This document shows positions 18,016-26,819 of a DNA stretch of 64,000 bases, one piece after another. Position 1 is the first letter of the stretch. Each line of letters begins with the position of its first letter. A program made the position numbers and the translations under genes. Source of the DNA: Psychrobacter namhaensis (GTDB lineage Bacteria; Pseudomonadota; Gammaproteobacteria; Pseudomonadales; Moraxellaceae). The stretch lies in contig NZ_JABASS010000001.1 of NCBI RefSeq assembly GCF_016107545.1, positions 62,001-126,000 on the forward strand, written 5' to 3'. The notes beneath the pieces are model-generated. The model searched no databases, was not told the origin of the DNA, and was given only the letters and a program-made list of their open reading frames with translations.

Positions 18016-19422
18016 ATGCCTCCAAAAATATTAACCCAAATTTCACCTCAACTGGCATTTATGATTTCTGCCATTGTCATTGCCATTATGGGCGTTACCA
18101 TGATTGGTTTTGGCTGGGTGCCTCATTTATCGCTCATACTCGCTATCTGCGTTCTACTGGCTATTGGTCTGTTTAAAGGCTTGAGCTTTGATGAAATGCA
18201 ACTGCAAATGGCATCAGGGGTTATGCGGGGTATTGGTGCGATATATTTATTCTTCTTCATCGGTCTGATGGTCGCCGCCTTGATGATGTCAGGTGCCATT
18301 CCAACGCTGATGTATTTCGGCTTTCAGTTGATATCCCCTGAATATTATTATATTTCCGCTTTTGTATTAACGTCTATTATCGGTATTGCTTTGGGCAGTA
18401 GTTTGACGACAGCGGCAACGTTAGGCGTGGCGTTTATTGGTATGAGTAACGCCTTTGATGCCAATGTTGCGATTGCAGCTGGTGCGGTCGTCTCAGGTGC
18501 GTTTTTTGGGGACAAGATGTCGCCATTATCTGATACTTGTACGATAGCCTCCTCTGTGGTGGGCATCGATTTGTTTGAGCATATTCGTAATATGATGTAC
18601 ACCACCGTACCAGCGTGGATATTGACAGTCATTATTTTTTGGTTTTTTTCAGGGCAGACGGCAGGTTCTGATCTCAGTCAAGTGACCGTATTGCAAGGTC
18701 AGCTGATTGAAAGTGGTTTGGTGCACGGATATGCGGTGTTGCCCTTTGTGGTACTGGTTGGGTTAGCGGTTTTTCGCGTCAATGCCATCTACACGATTAT
18801 TTGTACCATCGCGGCCGCTCTTATCATTACTTACTTGCATAGCTCGCCAAGCTTTGGGCAATTGGGTGGCTATCTATTTGCAGGCTATGCGCCCGCCGCT
18901 TCATTAGAGCTTGGAGAGGTTGGGGGTATGCTGTCGCGCGGCGGTGTACAAAGTATGTTCTTTACTCAAGCGATTGTGATACTGGCGTTAAGTCTTGGTG
19001 GGCTTTTGACCGCATTAGGTATTTTGCCAGCCCTATTATCAGGTATAAAACACACATTAACCACGTCAGGACGTGCCATATTTGCCGCTGCCATGTCAGC
19101 ACTCAGTATCAACGTGCTGATTGGCGAGCAGTATTTGAGTATCTTGTTGTCTGGTACTGCTTTTCGTCCCACCTTCGAGCGCTTAAATCTACACCCCAAA
19201 AACCTGTCTCGTACCATTGAGGATGCAGGTACAGTCATCAATCCACTCGTGCCTTGGAGTGTCTGCGGTGTGTTTATCAGCCAAGCGTTAGGCGTGCCTG
19301 TGCTTGACTATTTGCCTTACGCGTTCTTCTGTTATTTGTCGTTACTACTGACGATACTGTTTGGTTTTACAGGACTAACGATTAGTCGGGTAAAACGTCA
19401 TGAGCCAGTTAAAGCAGTGTAA
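18016..19422 (+). CDS. NhaC-family transporter, probable aromatic amino acid transporter
   Basis: An integral membrane protein of 468 residues with about 11-12 hydrophobic segments. The start is the ATG spaced 6 nt from AAGGA; a GTG directly before it is less well placed. The family fingerprint is the core GIALGSSLTTAATLG and GAFFGDKMSPLSDTC. NhaC proteins are annotated as Na+/H+ antiporters, but the wider family includes malate/lactate and predicted tyrosine and tryptophan transporters in Shewanella and Vibrio. Position at the end of hpd-phhA-phhB, 105 bp after phhB and before a terminator, favours uptake of phenylalanine or tyrosine. The family is certain; the substrate is inferred. Confidence 0.85.
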   Translation: MPPKILTQISPQLAFMISAIVIAIMGVTMIGFGWVPHLSLILAICVLLAIGLFKGLSFDEMQLQMASGVMRGIGAIYLFFFIGLMVAALMMSGAIPTLMYFGFQLISPEYYYISAFVLTSIIGIALGSSLTTAATLGVAFIGMSNAFDANVAIAAGAVVSGAFFGDKMSPLSDTCTIASSVVGIDLFEHIRNMMYTTVPAWILTVIIFWFFSGQTAGSDLSQVTVLQGQLIESGLVHGYAVLPFVVLVGLAVFRVNAIYTIICTIAAALIITYLHSSPSFGQLGGYLFAGYAPAASLELGEVGGMLSRGGVQSMFFTQAIVILALSLGGLLTALGILPALLSGIKHTLTTSGRAIFAAAMSALSINVLIGEQYLSILLSGTAFRPTFERLNLHPKNLSRTIEDAGTVINPLVPWSVCGVFISQALGVPVLDYLPYAFFCYLSLLLTILFGFTGLTISRVKRHEPVKAV

Positions 19423-19462
19423 GAGATTTTTACATCAATAAAGTCTTTATCTCAAACAACTA

Positions 19463-19497
19463 GGGCGTGTCTTCAATGAGGGCGCGCCCAAGTTTTT
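19463..19497 (+). terminator. Terminator after the NhaC-family gene
   Basis: GGGCGTG (19463-19469) pairs with CGCGCCC (19483-19489) including one G-U pair, followed by AAG and a T6 run. It lies between convergent genes and borders the nirD stop, so it may also slow leftward transcripts. Confidence 0.75.
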
Positions 19498-19847
19498 TAA
19501 AAGTTTTGCAGCATGACAGTATCGTTGTTTAACGCCACGTGATAAGCAGCCAGTGTTACATTTCCATCGTCTAAGCACTGTCCTGTGGCAAGGTTAAAGC
19601 GCTGTTTATAAATAGGCGAGGCGACATAAAGCACCTCTTCGTCTGTGCCCGTCTCATTCACAATCATTGTGCCACCAATCAAACCGCGAGACAGCACGTT
19701 GGCTTGACTGAATGGATCATAATTATCAAGGGCGAAGAGGTCGTTTTTTTTGGTGCGAAAGATGGCAATTTGTTTGCCCTCTATCAGTGCGCAAACGCCC
19801 GTGTCAGGGATGATGTCGTTCAGGCGGCAAATAGTGTGCTGTTTCAT
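19497..19847 (-). CDS. nirD: Nitrite reductase small subunit NirD
   Basis: Small subunit of the cytoplasmic NAD(P)H-dependent siroheme nitrite reductase that converts nitrite to ammonium. The 116-residue protein has a Rieske-like beta fold but lacks the Cys/His cluster ligands, as is normal for NirD. Diagnostic segments are DTGVCALIEGKQIAIFR, the ALDNYDPF region, VLSRGLIGG and YVASPIYKQRFNLATGQCLD. It lies 54 bp downstream of nirB on the same strand, so the two form one operon. Confidence 0.95.
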   Translation of the reverse strand: MKQHTICRLNDIIPDTGVCALIEGKQIAIFRTKKNDLFALDNYDPFSQANVLSRGLIGGTMIVNETGTDEEVLYVASPIYKQRFNLATGQCLDDGNVTLAAYHVALNNDTVMLQNF

Positions 19848-19901
19848 GGAGCGTTATCCTTGAGTATGGTCGCGTTAATAAAGTGTTCTGCTGGTCTCTA
19901 A

Positions 19902-22505
19902 TTAAGCCAACTCCACCACTTGAATGGCCGATTTTTCAGCATCCGTGGCGGGGCGGATTTGATCGCGTTCGGTCACAAACACGACGTTGTCATCGCCTTG
20001 CTCACTGTTCACAAAGTGACGAAAGCGTTTGAGCTTTTCGGTATCGTTAATCGTTTCAGCCCACTCACAGACGTAATTTTCGATGAGCAACTCCATCTGT
20101 GCTTCAAGCTCTTCTGCAATCCCTAAACTGTCTTCAATGATAACTGCTTGTAAGTACTCAAGCCCGCCCTCTAAGCTTTCGCGCCATTTTGAAGTGCGCT
20201 GGAGCTTGTCGGCTGTTTTGATATAAAACATAATGATGCGGTCGATATATCTGACTAGGGTTTCGGTATCGAGGTCGGTTGCGAACAGCTCGGCGTGGCG
20301 CGGCGTGATACCGCCATTACCGCAGACGAATAAATTCCAGCCGTTTTCGGTCGCAATCATGCCAAAGTCTTTGCTTTGTGCTTCAGCACACTCTCTCATA
20401 CAACCTGACACCCCCATCTTAATCTTGTGCGGTGAACGCACGCCTTTATAGCGATCCTCTAATCTTAACGCCAGACCAATGCTGTCATCGACGCCATATC
20501 GGCACCAGTTGTTACCGATGCAAGACTTCACGGTGCGTAGCGATTTACCATAGGCGTGCCCCGTCTCAAAGCCTGCCTGCACCAGTTGTGTCCAGATATC
20601 AGGCAGCTGCTCCATACGTGCACCAAATAAGTCCACACGTTGTCCGCCTGTGATTTTGGTGTATAGATTGAACTCTTTTGCGACTTGCCCCAGCACGATG
20701 AGCTTATCGGCAGTGATTTCACCACCCGGCACGCGCGGCACGACTGAATAAGTGCCGTCTTTTTGGATGTTTCCTAAATAGTAATCGTTGCTGTCCTGTA
20801 GCGGGGTTAGTTCAGGCTTGAGCACATAATCATTCCAGCACGACGCCAAAATAGAGGCAACGGTCGGTTTGCAAATCTCACAACCATGACCGCGACCATG
20901 CTCCGTCAGCAGCTCATCAAAGGTTTTGATACCATGAACGCGAATCAAGCTGTATAAATCCTGACGAGAATAAGCAAAATGCTCGCATAAGTCGTTATTG
21001 ACCTCAAAACCAAGCGTTTTTAGCTGGTAACTCACGGTGTCTTTTACCATTGGCGCACAACCGCCGCAGCCTGTGCCGGCACTCGTTACGGTTTTGATGT
21101 CAGAAATCGAGTACGCGCCGTTTGCGACTGCGGAGCAAATCGCCCCCTTCGATACGTTGTAACAAGAGCAAATCGTGGCGGTATCGGGTAAATTGTCGAT
21201 GCCCATCATAGGTTTTTCGACGTTGGGTAGTATCAGGCTTTCGGGATGCGCTGGCAGATCAATGTCATTGAGATACAACTGCAGCAAGTTATTATAATCT
21301 TCGGTATCACCGACCAACACGGCACCAAGCAAACGTTTATTGTTCGCTGTGGTGACAAGCTTCTTATAAATACCTTCGGCAGGGTTTTGGTACAGGTAGC
21401 TTAGACTGTTGTCAGCAGCACCATGCGCGTCGCCAATACTACCGACATCAACGCCCATCAGTTTTAATTTGGTGCTCATATCAGCGCCCGTAAATCTTTG
21501 TTCCTGATTGCCGGCAATTTGGGCAGCACAAATGCTCGCCATGCTATAACCGGGTGCCACGAGGCCAAAGACTTGATTGTTCCACACCGCGCATTCGCCA
21601 ATGGCATAGACATGCTCGGCATTGGTGCGACATTGCTCATCGATCAAAATACCACCTCGTGCTCCCATGGTAATCCCGCATTCAGGGTTGTTTTTTATTA
21701 TGCCATCTTGCGGCCTGATACCCGCACTAAACACAATCATATCGGTATCTAATGAGCTGCCATCGGTAAATTGCATGGTGAGATAATTGGCATCACTGTC
21801 TGCACTATCTGTATTAGAAACAATGTCTTGGGTGTTTTTGCCTGTTAGGACTGTGACGCCCAGCGCCTCGATTTTACGCTTTAAAATCTCGCCACCTGCC
21901 GCATCAAGCTGAACCCCCATCAACTGCGGGGCAAACTCGACCACATACGTATCAAGGCCAAGGGTAACCAGCGCTTTTGCCGCTTCTAGTCCGAGTAGTC
22001 CGCCACCAACCACCACGCCTTTTTTGACTTTGGGTAATTCAGCAATGGCCAAAATCTCGTCCAAATCTGCAATTGTACGATACACATGACAGTGCGGATG
22101 CTCACGACCGGGAATCGGTGGTACAAAAGGATACGATCCTGTTGCTAGTACCAGCTCACTGTACTCAATTTTCTCGCCAGCTTGCGTGGTTATAGATTGA
22201 TTGATCGAGTCGATCTCCACAACTCGCTGGTTTAAATGCAGTTGTATTTTTGATGAATCATAAGTGGTTAAATCGACTAGGTTCAGCTTGCTGGCATCTT
22301 TGTGCTCAAAATAACTGGACAAATACACACGGTCATAAGCAGGGCGGTCCTCTTCTGCAAATACATGAATCTCAAATTGTTCATGCAAGCCTTGCTCAAT
22401 GGCTCTCTCAACAAAATGATGACCGACCATGCCGTTGCCAATCACGACTAAGTTGCCTTTACTTTCTGTGTTTGTGTTTTTTGTGCCTATTGTAGTGCTA
22501 CTCAT
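19902..22505 (-). CDS. nirB: Assimilatory nitrite reductase large subunit NirB
   Basis: Catalytic subunit of the siroheme nitrite reductase. I use the ATG of MSSTTIG (867 residues), which has AGAGGA upstream; an ATG 33 bp earlier lacks a clear site. Order of domains: an FAD/NAD(P)H pyridine nucleotide-disulfide oxidoreductase domain (VVIGNGMVGHHF, GGGLLGLEAA, YAIGECAVW), a BFD-type [2Fe-2S] motif (CSCYNVSKGAICSA ... GTGCGGCAPM) and further cysteines (CEICKP). Then comes the ferredoxin-like half and siroheme/[4Fe-4S] domain with CIGNNWCRYG and GVSGCMRECAEAQ. Electrons pass from NAD(P)H through FAD and the clusters to siroheme. It is divergent from the nitrate transporter operon. Confidence 0.97.
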   Translation of the reverse strand: MSSTTIGTKNTNTESKGNLVVIGNGMVGHHFVERAIEQGLHEQFEIHVFAEEDRPAYDRVYLSSYFEHKDASKLNLVDLTTYDSSKIQLHLNQRVVEIDSINQSITTQAGEKIEYSELVLATGSYPFVPPIPGREHPHCHVYRTIADLDEILAIAELPKVKKGVVVGGGLLGLEAAKALVTLGLDTYVVEFAPQLMGVQLDAAGGEILKRKIEALGVTVLTGKNTQDIVSNTDSADSDANYLTMQFTDGSSLDTDMIVFSAGIRPQDGIIKNNPECGITMGARGGILIDEQCRTNAEHVYAIGECAVWNNQVFGLVAPGYSMASICAAQIAGNQEQRFTGADMSTKLKLMGVDVGSIGDAHGAADNSLSYLYQNPAEGIYKKLVTTANNKRLLGAVLVGDTEDYNNLLQLYLNDIDLPAHPESLILPNVEKPMMGIDNLPDTATICSCYNVSKGAICSAVANGAYSISDIKTVTSAGTGCGGCAPMVKDTVSYQLKTLGFEVNNDLCEHFAYSRQDLYSLIRVHGIKTFDELLTEHGRGHGCEICKPTVASILASCWNDYVLKPELTPLQDSNDYYLGNIQKDGTYSVVPRVPGGEITADKLIVLGQVAKEFNLYTKITGGQRVDLFGARMEQLPDIWTQLVQAGFETGHAYGKSLRTVKSCIGNNWCRYGVDDSIGLALRLEDRYKGVRSPHKIKMGVSGCMRECAEAQSKDFGMIATENGWNLFVCGNGGITPRHAELFATDLDTETLVRYIDRIIMFYIKTADKLQRTSKWRESLEGGLEYLQAVIIEDSLGIAEELEAQMELLIENYVCEWAETINDTEKLKRFRHFVNSEQGDDNVVFVTERDQIRPATDAEKSAIQVVELA

Positions 22506-22563
22506 GCGTCTGTCCTCTATATAGCTGATAAATGACATTTAGATGCCTACTCATACAGAGCAT

Positions 22564-22579
22564 TCAATAATTGTGCCAA
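22564..22579 (-). promoter_or_regulatory. Candidate sigma-54 promoter of nirBD
   Basis: On the minus strand TTGGCAC-N5-TTTGA-like spacing gives GG (22577-22576) and GA (22565-22564) separated by 10 nt, close to the sigma-54 consensus TGGCAC-N5-TTGC with one mismatch at the -12 position (GA for GC). Expected transcription start is near 22553, giving a leader of about 48 nt. The strong -24 element supports it; the -12 mismatch lowers confidence. Confidence 0.5.
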
Positions 22580-22989
22580 GCAACTTTATTCTTGTGTATT
22601 TCTTGAGGCACGCCGTTATAAGCGGTTGAGTAAAAGACAAGGGCAAACAGTATGCTTATTAAGGTTTCTGAGAAATTTAACAGAGGCAAAAGAAAAAAAG
22701 ATGCCTCTGTCTGTGTTGCTGATCAGAATGTCGATTATAAGTTTTCTATCAATGCCTCCATAAGATACAAATGCACCAACATAGAGATTACGTTGCCCCA
22801 ATTTGGGTTCTCTCGTTGTGGGTAGGTCAAAACACTGCTTTTGTTTTTCTCCTCTTTTTTTGGTTCTTATAAAAAGGGTCATAAAGTTTTAGTGCCGTGG
22901 TAAAAGCGTCGTAAAAGCTTAGCAAGCAGGCGTTGTAGCTCTGCCTTAAAACCCTTGCTCATTTTAAAAACGCAATTTATTACCACAAC
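22580..22989. promoter_or_regulatory. Nitrate-assimilation control region with 9-bp inverted repeat
   Basis: The space between the divergent nirB and nitrate transporter genes is unusually long and has no convincing gene. ACAGAGGCA (22680-22688) and TGCCTCTGT (22702-22710) are perfect 9-bp inverted arms around a purine-rich 13-nt loop. A TGCACCA half-site of the NtrC type lies at 22772-22778 without a second half. These could be sites for NtrC or another activator of the two sigma-54 promoters, or part of an untranslated RNA. Confidence 0.45.
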
Positions 22990-23005
22990 TGGCATAGCCA
23001 TTGCA
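22990..23005 (+). promoter_or_regulatory. Sigma-54 promoter of the nitrate transporter operon
   Basis: TGGCATAGCCATTGCA has the invariant GG (22991-22992) and GC (23003-23004) exactly 10 nt apart and matches the -24/-12 consensus at nearly every conserved position. Transcription would start near 23016, about 77 nt before the ATG at 23093. Nitrogen-limitation control through sigma-54 and NtrC is known for nitrate assimilation in proteobacteria. Confidence 0.75.
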
Positions 23006-23092
23006 CCGCCTTAACTGTCTTAATGGATTTTTTTTGAACATTTGACGCTTTGCAATAACCGAGAAGTTAACCATTTAAGGAAGCCGCTGCCT

Positions 23093-24607
23093 ATGTCATC
23101 GTCATCATCGACCCCTGTTGCCTCTACCCCAGACAAGCTAAACGTCTTATCTTTTTCAGGTAAAAATAAAATTCTTCACTTAGGTTGGATGGCGTTTTTT
23201 CTGACCTTTTTTGTGTGGTTTAACCACGCTCCGTTTTTATCCGCGATTGGTGAGACATTGAGTCTCACAAAAGACCAAGTCAAAACGCTTCTGATATTGA
23301 ACGTGGCGTTGACCATCCCAGCCCGTGTCATTATCGGTATGTTGACCGATCGTTTCGGCCCGCGTCTTGTCTATACGGCGATTTTGGCTATCGGTGCGAT
23401 TCCTTGCTTTACGTTTGCGTTCGCGCAAGATTACAACACCTTGGCGTTGTCCCGTTTTTTATTGGGGTTTGTTGGCGCAGGTTTTGTGGTTGGTATTCGT
23501 TTGATGAGTGATTGGTTCCCAACCAATGAGCTGGGCACGGCGGAAGGGATTTATGGGGGTTGGGGCAATTTTGGTTCAGCCGCAGCGGCATTACTACTAC
23601 CCACCGTGGCGATTATAGCGGCAGCGATCTTTGGGGGCGATGAAGGCTGGCGTTATGCCACCGCCGTGTCAGGTGTGGTGATGGCGCTTTATAGTGTGAT
23701 TTTTTATAAGATGGCGCGAAACACGCCTAAGGGTGCGACTTACTTTAAACCCAAAAAGTCGGGCGCTATGATGGTGACCTCATCGGGCGACTTTTGGCTG
23801 ATGATGGTGTTTAAATTACCCATGTATTTGGCACTAGCTTTGTTGGCATGGAAGCTATCACCTGCGGGCGTGAGCCTGCTCAGCCAGTCTAGTGTCACGC
23901 TGATTTATATTGGTCTTGCTGTCCTGTATATCTACGAGTTCATCAGCAGTTATCGCTTTAATAAAGAGGTCTTTACCACGCCTGTGCCTGACGCGCATCG
24001 GTATGACTTTAAGCAGGTCGGTATTTTAAATATTCTGTACTTTGCAACTTTTGGTTCAGAGCTTGCTGTCGTATCGATGTTGCCATTGTTTTATCAAGAG
24101 ACCTTTAATCTCTCGATCGTTATGGCGGGCGTGTTGGCGTCGAGTTATGCTTTTATGAATCTGATGTCACGTCCTGGTGGGGGTTGGCTCAGTGATAAGT
24201 TTGGTCGAAAAATCACCTTGCTGATTTTGACAGCAGGTTTGGCTGTTGGGTATTTGTTAATGGGCATTCTTGATTCAACATGGCCACTTGCGCTCGCGTT
24301 GTTAATCACCATGTTTTGCTCGTTTTTTGTGCAGGCAGGAGAAGGGGCGGTCTTTGCGGTGATTCCATTGATCAAGCGTAGTATGACGGGGCAGTTCGCT
24401 GGTATGACGGGTGCGTACGGTAACGTTGGTTCGGTGGTCTATCTCACGGTACTGAGTCTGGTGTCTTATCAAGTGTTTTTCTTCGTCATCGCTGCGACGG
24501 CAGTGGTGGGTTTCTTTGCGCTGTTTTTACTCAAAGAACCTGAAGGGGTCATTATTGAAGAGATGCCAGATGGGTCATTTGCTGAGATTCAAGTCAGTCA
24601 TAGCTAG
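23093..24607 (+). CDS. narK: Nitrate/nitrite transporter, NarK/NasA family (MFS)
   Basis: Inner-membrane major facilitator of the nitrate/nitrite porter family, 504 residues from the ATG at 23093; the frame continues upstream to a TTG, but the sigma-54 start site and AAGGA favour the ATG. Twelve hydrophobic segments are present. The nitrate signature GIYGGWGNFGSAAAALLLP, the N-terminal RFLLGFVGAGFVVGIRLMSDWF segment with its substrate-binding arginine, and the second signature GMTGAYGNVGSVVYLTV are clear. It is the first gene of the rightward nitrate operon and supplies the nitrate reductase encoded 4 kb downstream. Confidence 0.95.
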   Translation: MSSSSSTPVASTPDKLNVLSFSGKNKILHLGWMAFFLTFFVWFNHAPFLSAIGETLSLTKDQVKTLLILNVALTIPARVIIGMLTDRFGPRLVYTAILAIGAIPCFTFAFAQDYNTLALSRFLLGFVGAGFVVGIRLMSDWFPTNELGTAEGIYGGWGNFGSAAAALLLPTVAIIAAAIFGGDEGWRYATAVSGVVMALYSVIFYKMARNTPKGATYFKPKKSGAMMVTSSGDFWLMMVFKLPMYLALALLAWKLSPAGVSLLSQSSVTLIYIGLAVLYIYEFISSYRFNKEVFTTPVPDAHRYDFKQVGILNILYFATFGSELAVVSMLPLFYQETFNLSIVMAGVLASSYAFMNLMSRPGGGWLSDKFGRKITLLILTAGLAVGYLLMGILDSTWPLALALLITMFCSFFVQAGEGAVFAVIPLIKRSMTGQFAGMTGAYGNVGSVVYLTVLSLVSYQVFFFVIAATAVVGFFALFLLKEPEGVIIEEMPDGSFAEIQVSHS

Positions 24608-24626
24608 CACGAGAAAATAAATAAGG

Positions 24627-26750
24627 ATGATTTTGAATACCATTCAAAAAGACATACAAAAAAACAGTCAACAAGGTGCTCATATGAGTGTCGATCAGGC
24701 AAGTAGTGCTGCAAGTGTGGCAATGAGTAGGGCTAGTGAATCCAGTCACCACAGCGTAGACTCTGCGTTGTGGTGGCTTGACTTTTTTACGATGAAAGGT
24801 CGTAAAGCCGAAAACCAAGACAGTCTCCTGATCACGACCTGCCTGCCGCGTTATCTTTTGGGTACCGCGTTGACCGAGTCTGACGACGTAAATCAAGACA
24901 ACGCTTCTAAACCATCAGCACCACTGTTGGTGCTGATGGCAGATGGGGTCAGTGCTTGCCAGTTTCCCAAACAGGCAAGCCAGCTGGTCGTCAATACGGT
25001 CGCGGAAAAAATAACGTTAGCACTATCAAAGTTGCCGCACGTACAACAGCCGTCACGAGATCCACCTCAAATCACGCCTTTGGATGATGATTACATTGCG
25101 AGCATCATTAGGACGGCGGTAAATAAAGCCAATGATATGTTGTATTTTCCGCAAGCGTACCAGCGGGTGCCGCCTTTGTTGTCTACGCTGTCAGGGTTGT
25201 TGTGCATTGGTGATCGTATCCATCTGTTTCATACAGGCGATTCTCGTATTTACCGTGTTGGATTAGACAATCTGACGGTTCTTAGTGCAGACCACCGCAT
25301 TCATCGGGGGGAAGACAAAGGGGCGCTGTCGGCGGCTATCGGCGCAGATGGACAGCTTGATCTACAACAGTCGGTGTTTACGCTGCATCAAAACGAGTGC
25401 TTGGCAATCATGACGGATGGGATTTATGAGCACATCGATGAGGTTGAGTTAGCGTTTGAGCTGTGTACAGCGGCGACAAACATGTGTCAGGCGCTGTCGG
25501 CCACGCACAGCTTGCCAGCAGGATTTCATGCCAGTCAAACCTTGTGCGAGCACGCTTTTACAGAAGGCAGTCATGACAACTTAAGTATGATCATGCTAAG
25601 TATGAATGCGATGCCAAAACCATCCAATTTAACAGAGAATTCTGGCGCTCGTTTTGAGTGTGATGGCTCTCATCTTGAGCATAATACCAGCGCGACCCAC
25701 GATACTCCTCGCTATCAGCTGCCGCCAGCTTTAGAAATAGGGGGTAGCATTGATGGTTTTACCGTGCTGAGCATCATTGCGCGCACTGCCCGCAGTCACG
25801 TGTATTGGGTACAAGATAAAGACTGTAATGACTTTGTGCTGAAGTCGCCGAGCCTTGATACCATAGCGGATGGTCATTATTTGCGTGATTTTTTACAAGA
25901 GCGCAAAATTGGCCTGAGCTTGTCAAAGCACCGCCGCGCGGGCGAGTCTGCTTATAATCAAGCTGACCCCAATCGCTTGCAAGCGATGGATTCAAACAAA
26001 GCCCACGTTCATGGAATGGGCTCTGGGCTGAGCGGCTCAGGGCTACTGCGTTACTATCCAGTACCCGCCAGCACCACCTATCTATATCACCTAACTGAGT
26101 ATATCGAAGGCGAGAGTTTACGTGACTTCATTGAACGACATGCGCCATGTGATGTTTGGCAGACCTATGATTTGCTGACCAAAATAGGTATGGCGGCGCG
26201 AGTGATGCACCGCAATTATCTCTTGCACCAAGATATCAAGCCCGAAAACGTGCTGTTGACCAAATCAGGCGCGGTGAAACTGATTGACTTTGGCTCTGCC
26301 AGCTCATCAATCTTAAAAGGTAGTACACGTCCTCCCAATGGCGATCTGCACTACGCTGCACCAGAGTACTACAGTGATGCACCAAAAGGGGTGCACTCTG
26401 ATCTGTTCTCAATCGCTGTGATTGGTTATGAGCTATTGACAGGACAGCTGCCTTTTGGTTCGCAAGAGTTGATGAATCCGAAGCAGACCTTAGTCATGCC
26501 AACGCAGCCACTGCGACAACAAAACATACCGCCTGTTAGCCAACAAGCGCTTGTACGGGCGCTACATCCCAATACCAATGTTCGTTATCAAGCCATCGGT
26601 GAGTTTTTACAAGATTTCAACCCTGATAACCGCGCACGCAGCCGCGATCCTGAGCCACTTATTAAACGCAATCCTTTACTGGTGTGGCATGGCATTTGCT
26701 TCGTACAGACTGTCATCATTGTCTTGTTGCTATGGGTACATCTGTCATAG
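24627..26750 (+). CDS. PP2C phosphatase-Ser/Thr kinase fusion with C-terminal membrane anchor
   Basis: A 707-residue bifunctional signalling protein. Residues about 50-340 are a PP2C-type phosphatase (TMKGRKAENQDSLL, VLMADGVS, FHTGDSRIYRV, IMTDGIYEH, EGSHDNLSMI). Residues about 375-670 are a eukaryotic-like kinase: VLK lysine near residue 407, catalytic loop LHQDIKPENVLL near 533 (HQD instead of HRD), LIDFGSAS near 553, and APEYY. A single membrane helix ends the chain, placing both domains in the cytoplasm. The exact start is uncertain: an ATG at 24627 touches the AAGG, a TTG at 24633 has ideal spacing, and an ATG at 24684 is also served. A similar kinase lies beside the nitrate genes of Pseudomonas aeruginosa (PA1782, from memory), so a conserved role in nitrate assimilation is likely; the target is unknown. 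Confidence 0.88.
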   Translation: MILNTIQKDIQKNSQQGAHMSVDQASSAASVAMSRASESSHHSVDSALWWLDFFTMKGRKAENQDSLLITTCLPRYLLGTALTESDDVNQDNASKPSAPLLVLMADGVSACQFPKQASQLVVNTVAEKITLALSKLPHVQQPSRDPPQITPLDDDYIASIIRTAVNKANDMLYFPQAYQRVPPLLSTLSGLLCIGDRIHLFHTGDSRIYRVGLDNLTVLSADHRIHRGEDKGALSAAIGADGQLDLQQSVFTLHQNECLAIMTDGIYEHIDEVELAFELCTAATNMCQALSATHSLPAGFHASQTLCEHAFTEGSHDNLSMIMLSMNAMPKPSNLTENSGARFECDGSHLEHNTSATHDTPRYQLPPALEIGGSIDGFTVLSIIARTARSHVYWVQDKDCNDFVLKSPSLDTIADGHYLRDFLQERKIGLSLSKHRRAGESAYNQADPNRLQAMDSNKAHVHGMGSGLSGSGLLRYYPVPASTTYLYHLTEYIEGESLRDFIERHAPCDVWQTYDLLTKIGMAARVMHRNYLLHQDIKPENVLLTKSGAVKLIDFGSASSSILKGSTRPPNGDLHYAAPEYYSDAPKGVHSDLFSIAVIGYELLTGQLPFGSQELMNPKQTLVMPTQPLRQQNIPPVSQQALVRALHPNTNVRYQAIGEFLQDFNPDNRARSRDPEPLIKRNPLLVWHGICFVQTVIIVLLLWVHLS

Positions 26751-26819
26751 GTTGCCCATTTTCAAAGACGTGTCATCACTTGTTTAACGCTGCACTATGC
26801 TGCTAAGGAACTTCGTTTT

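Noticed and set aside
19497..19847. Possible Rieske dioxygenase ferredoxin
   Set aside because: The Cys/His cluster ligands are absent and the sequence and position match NirD.
22616..22882. 88-residue minus-strand frame in the nitrate control region
   Set aside because: No recognisable domain, poor start context, and it covers the inverted repeat; more likely non-coding control DNA.
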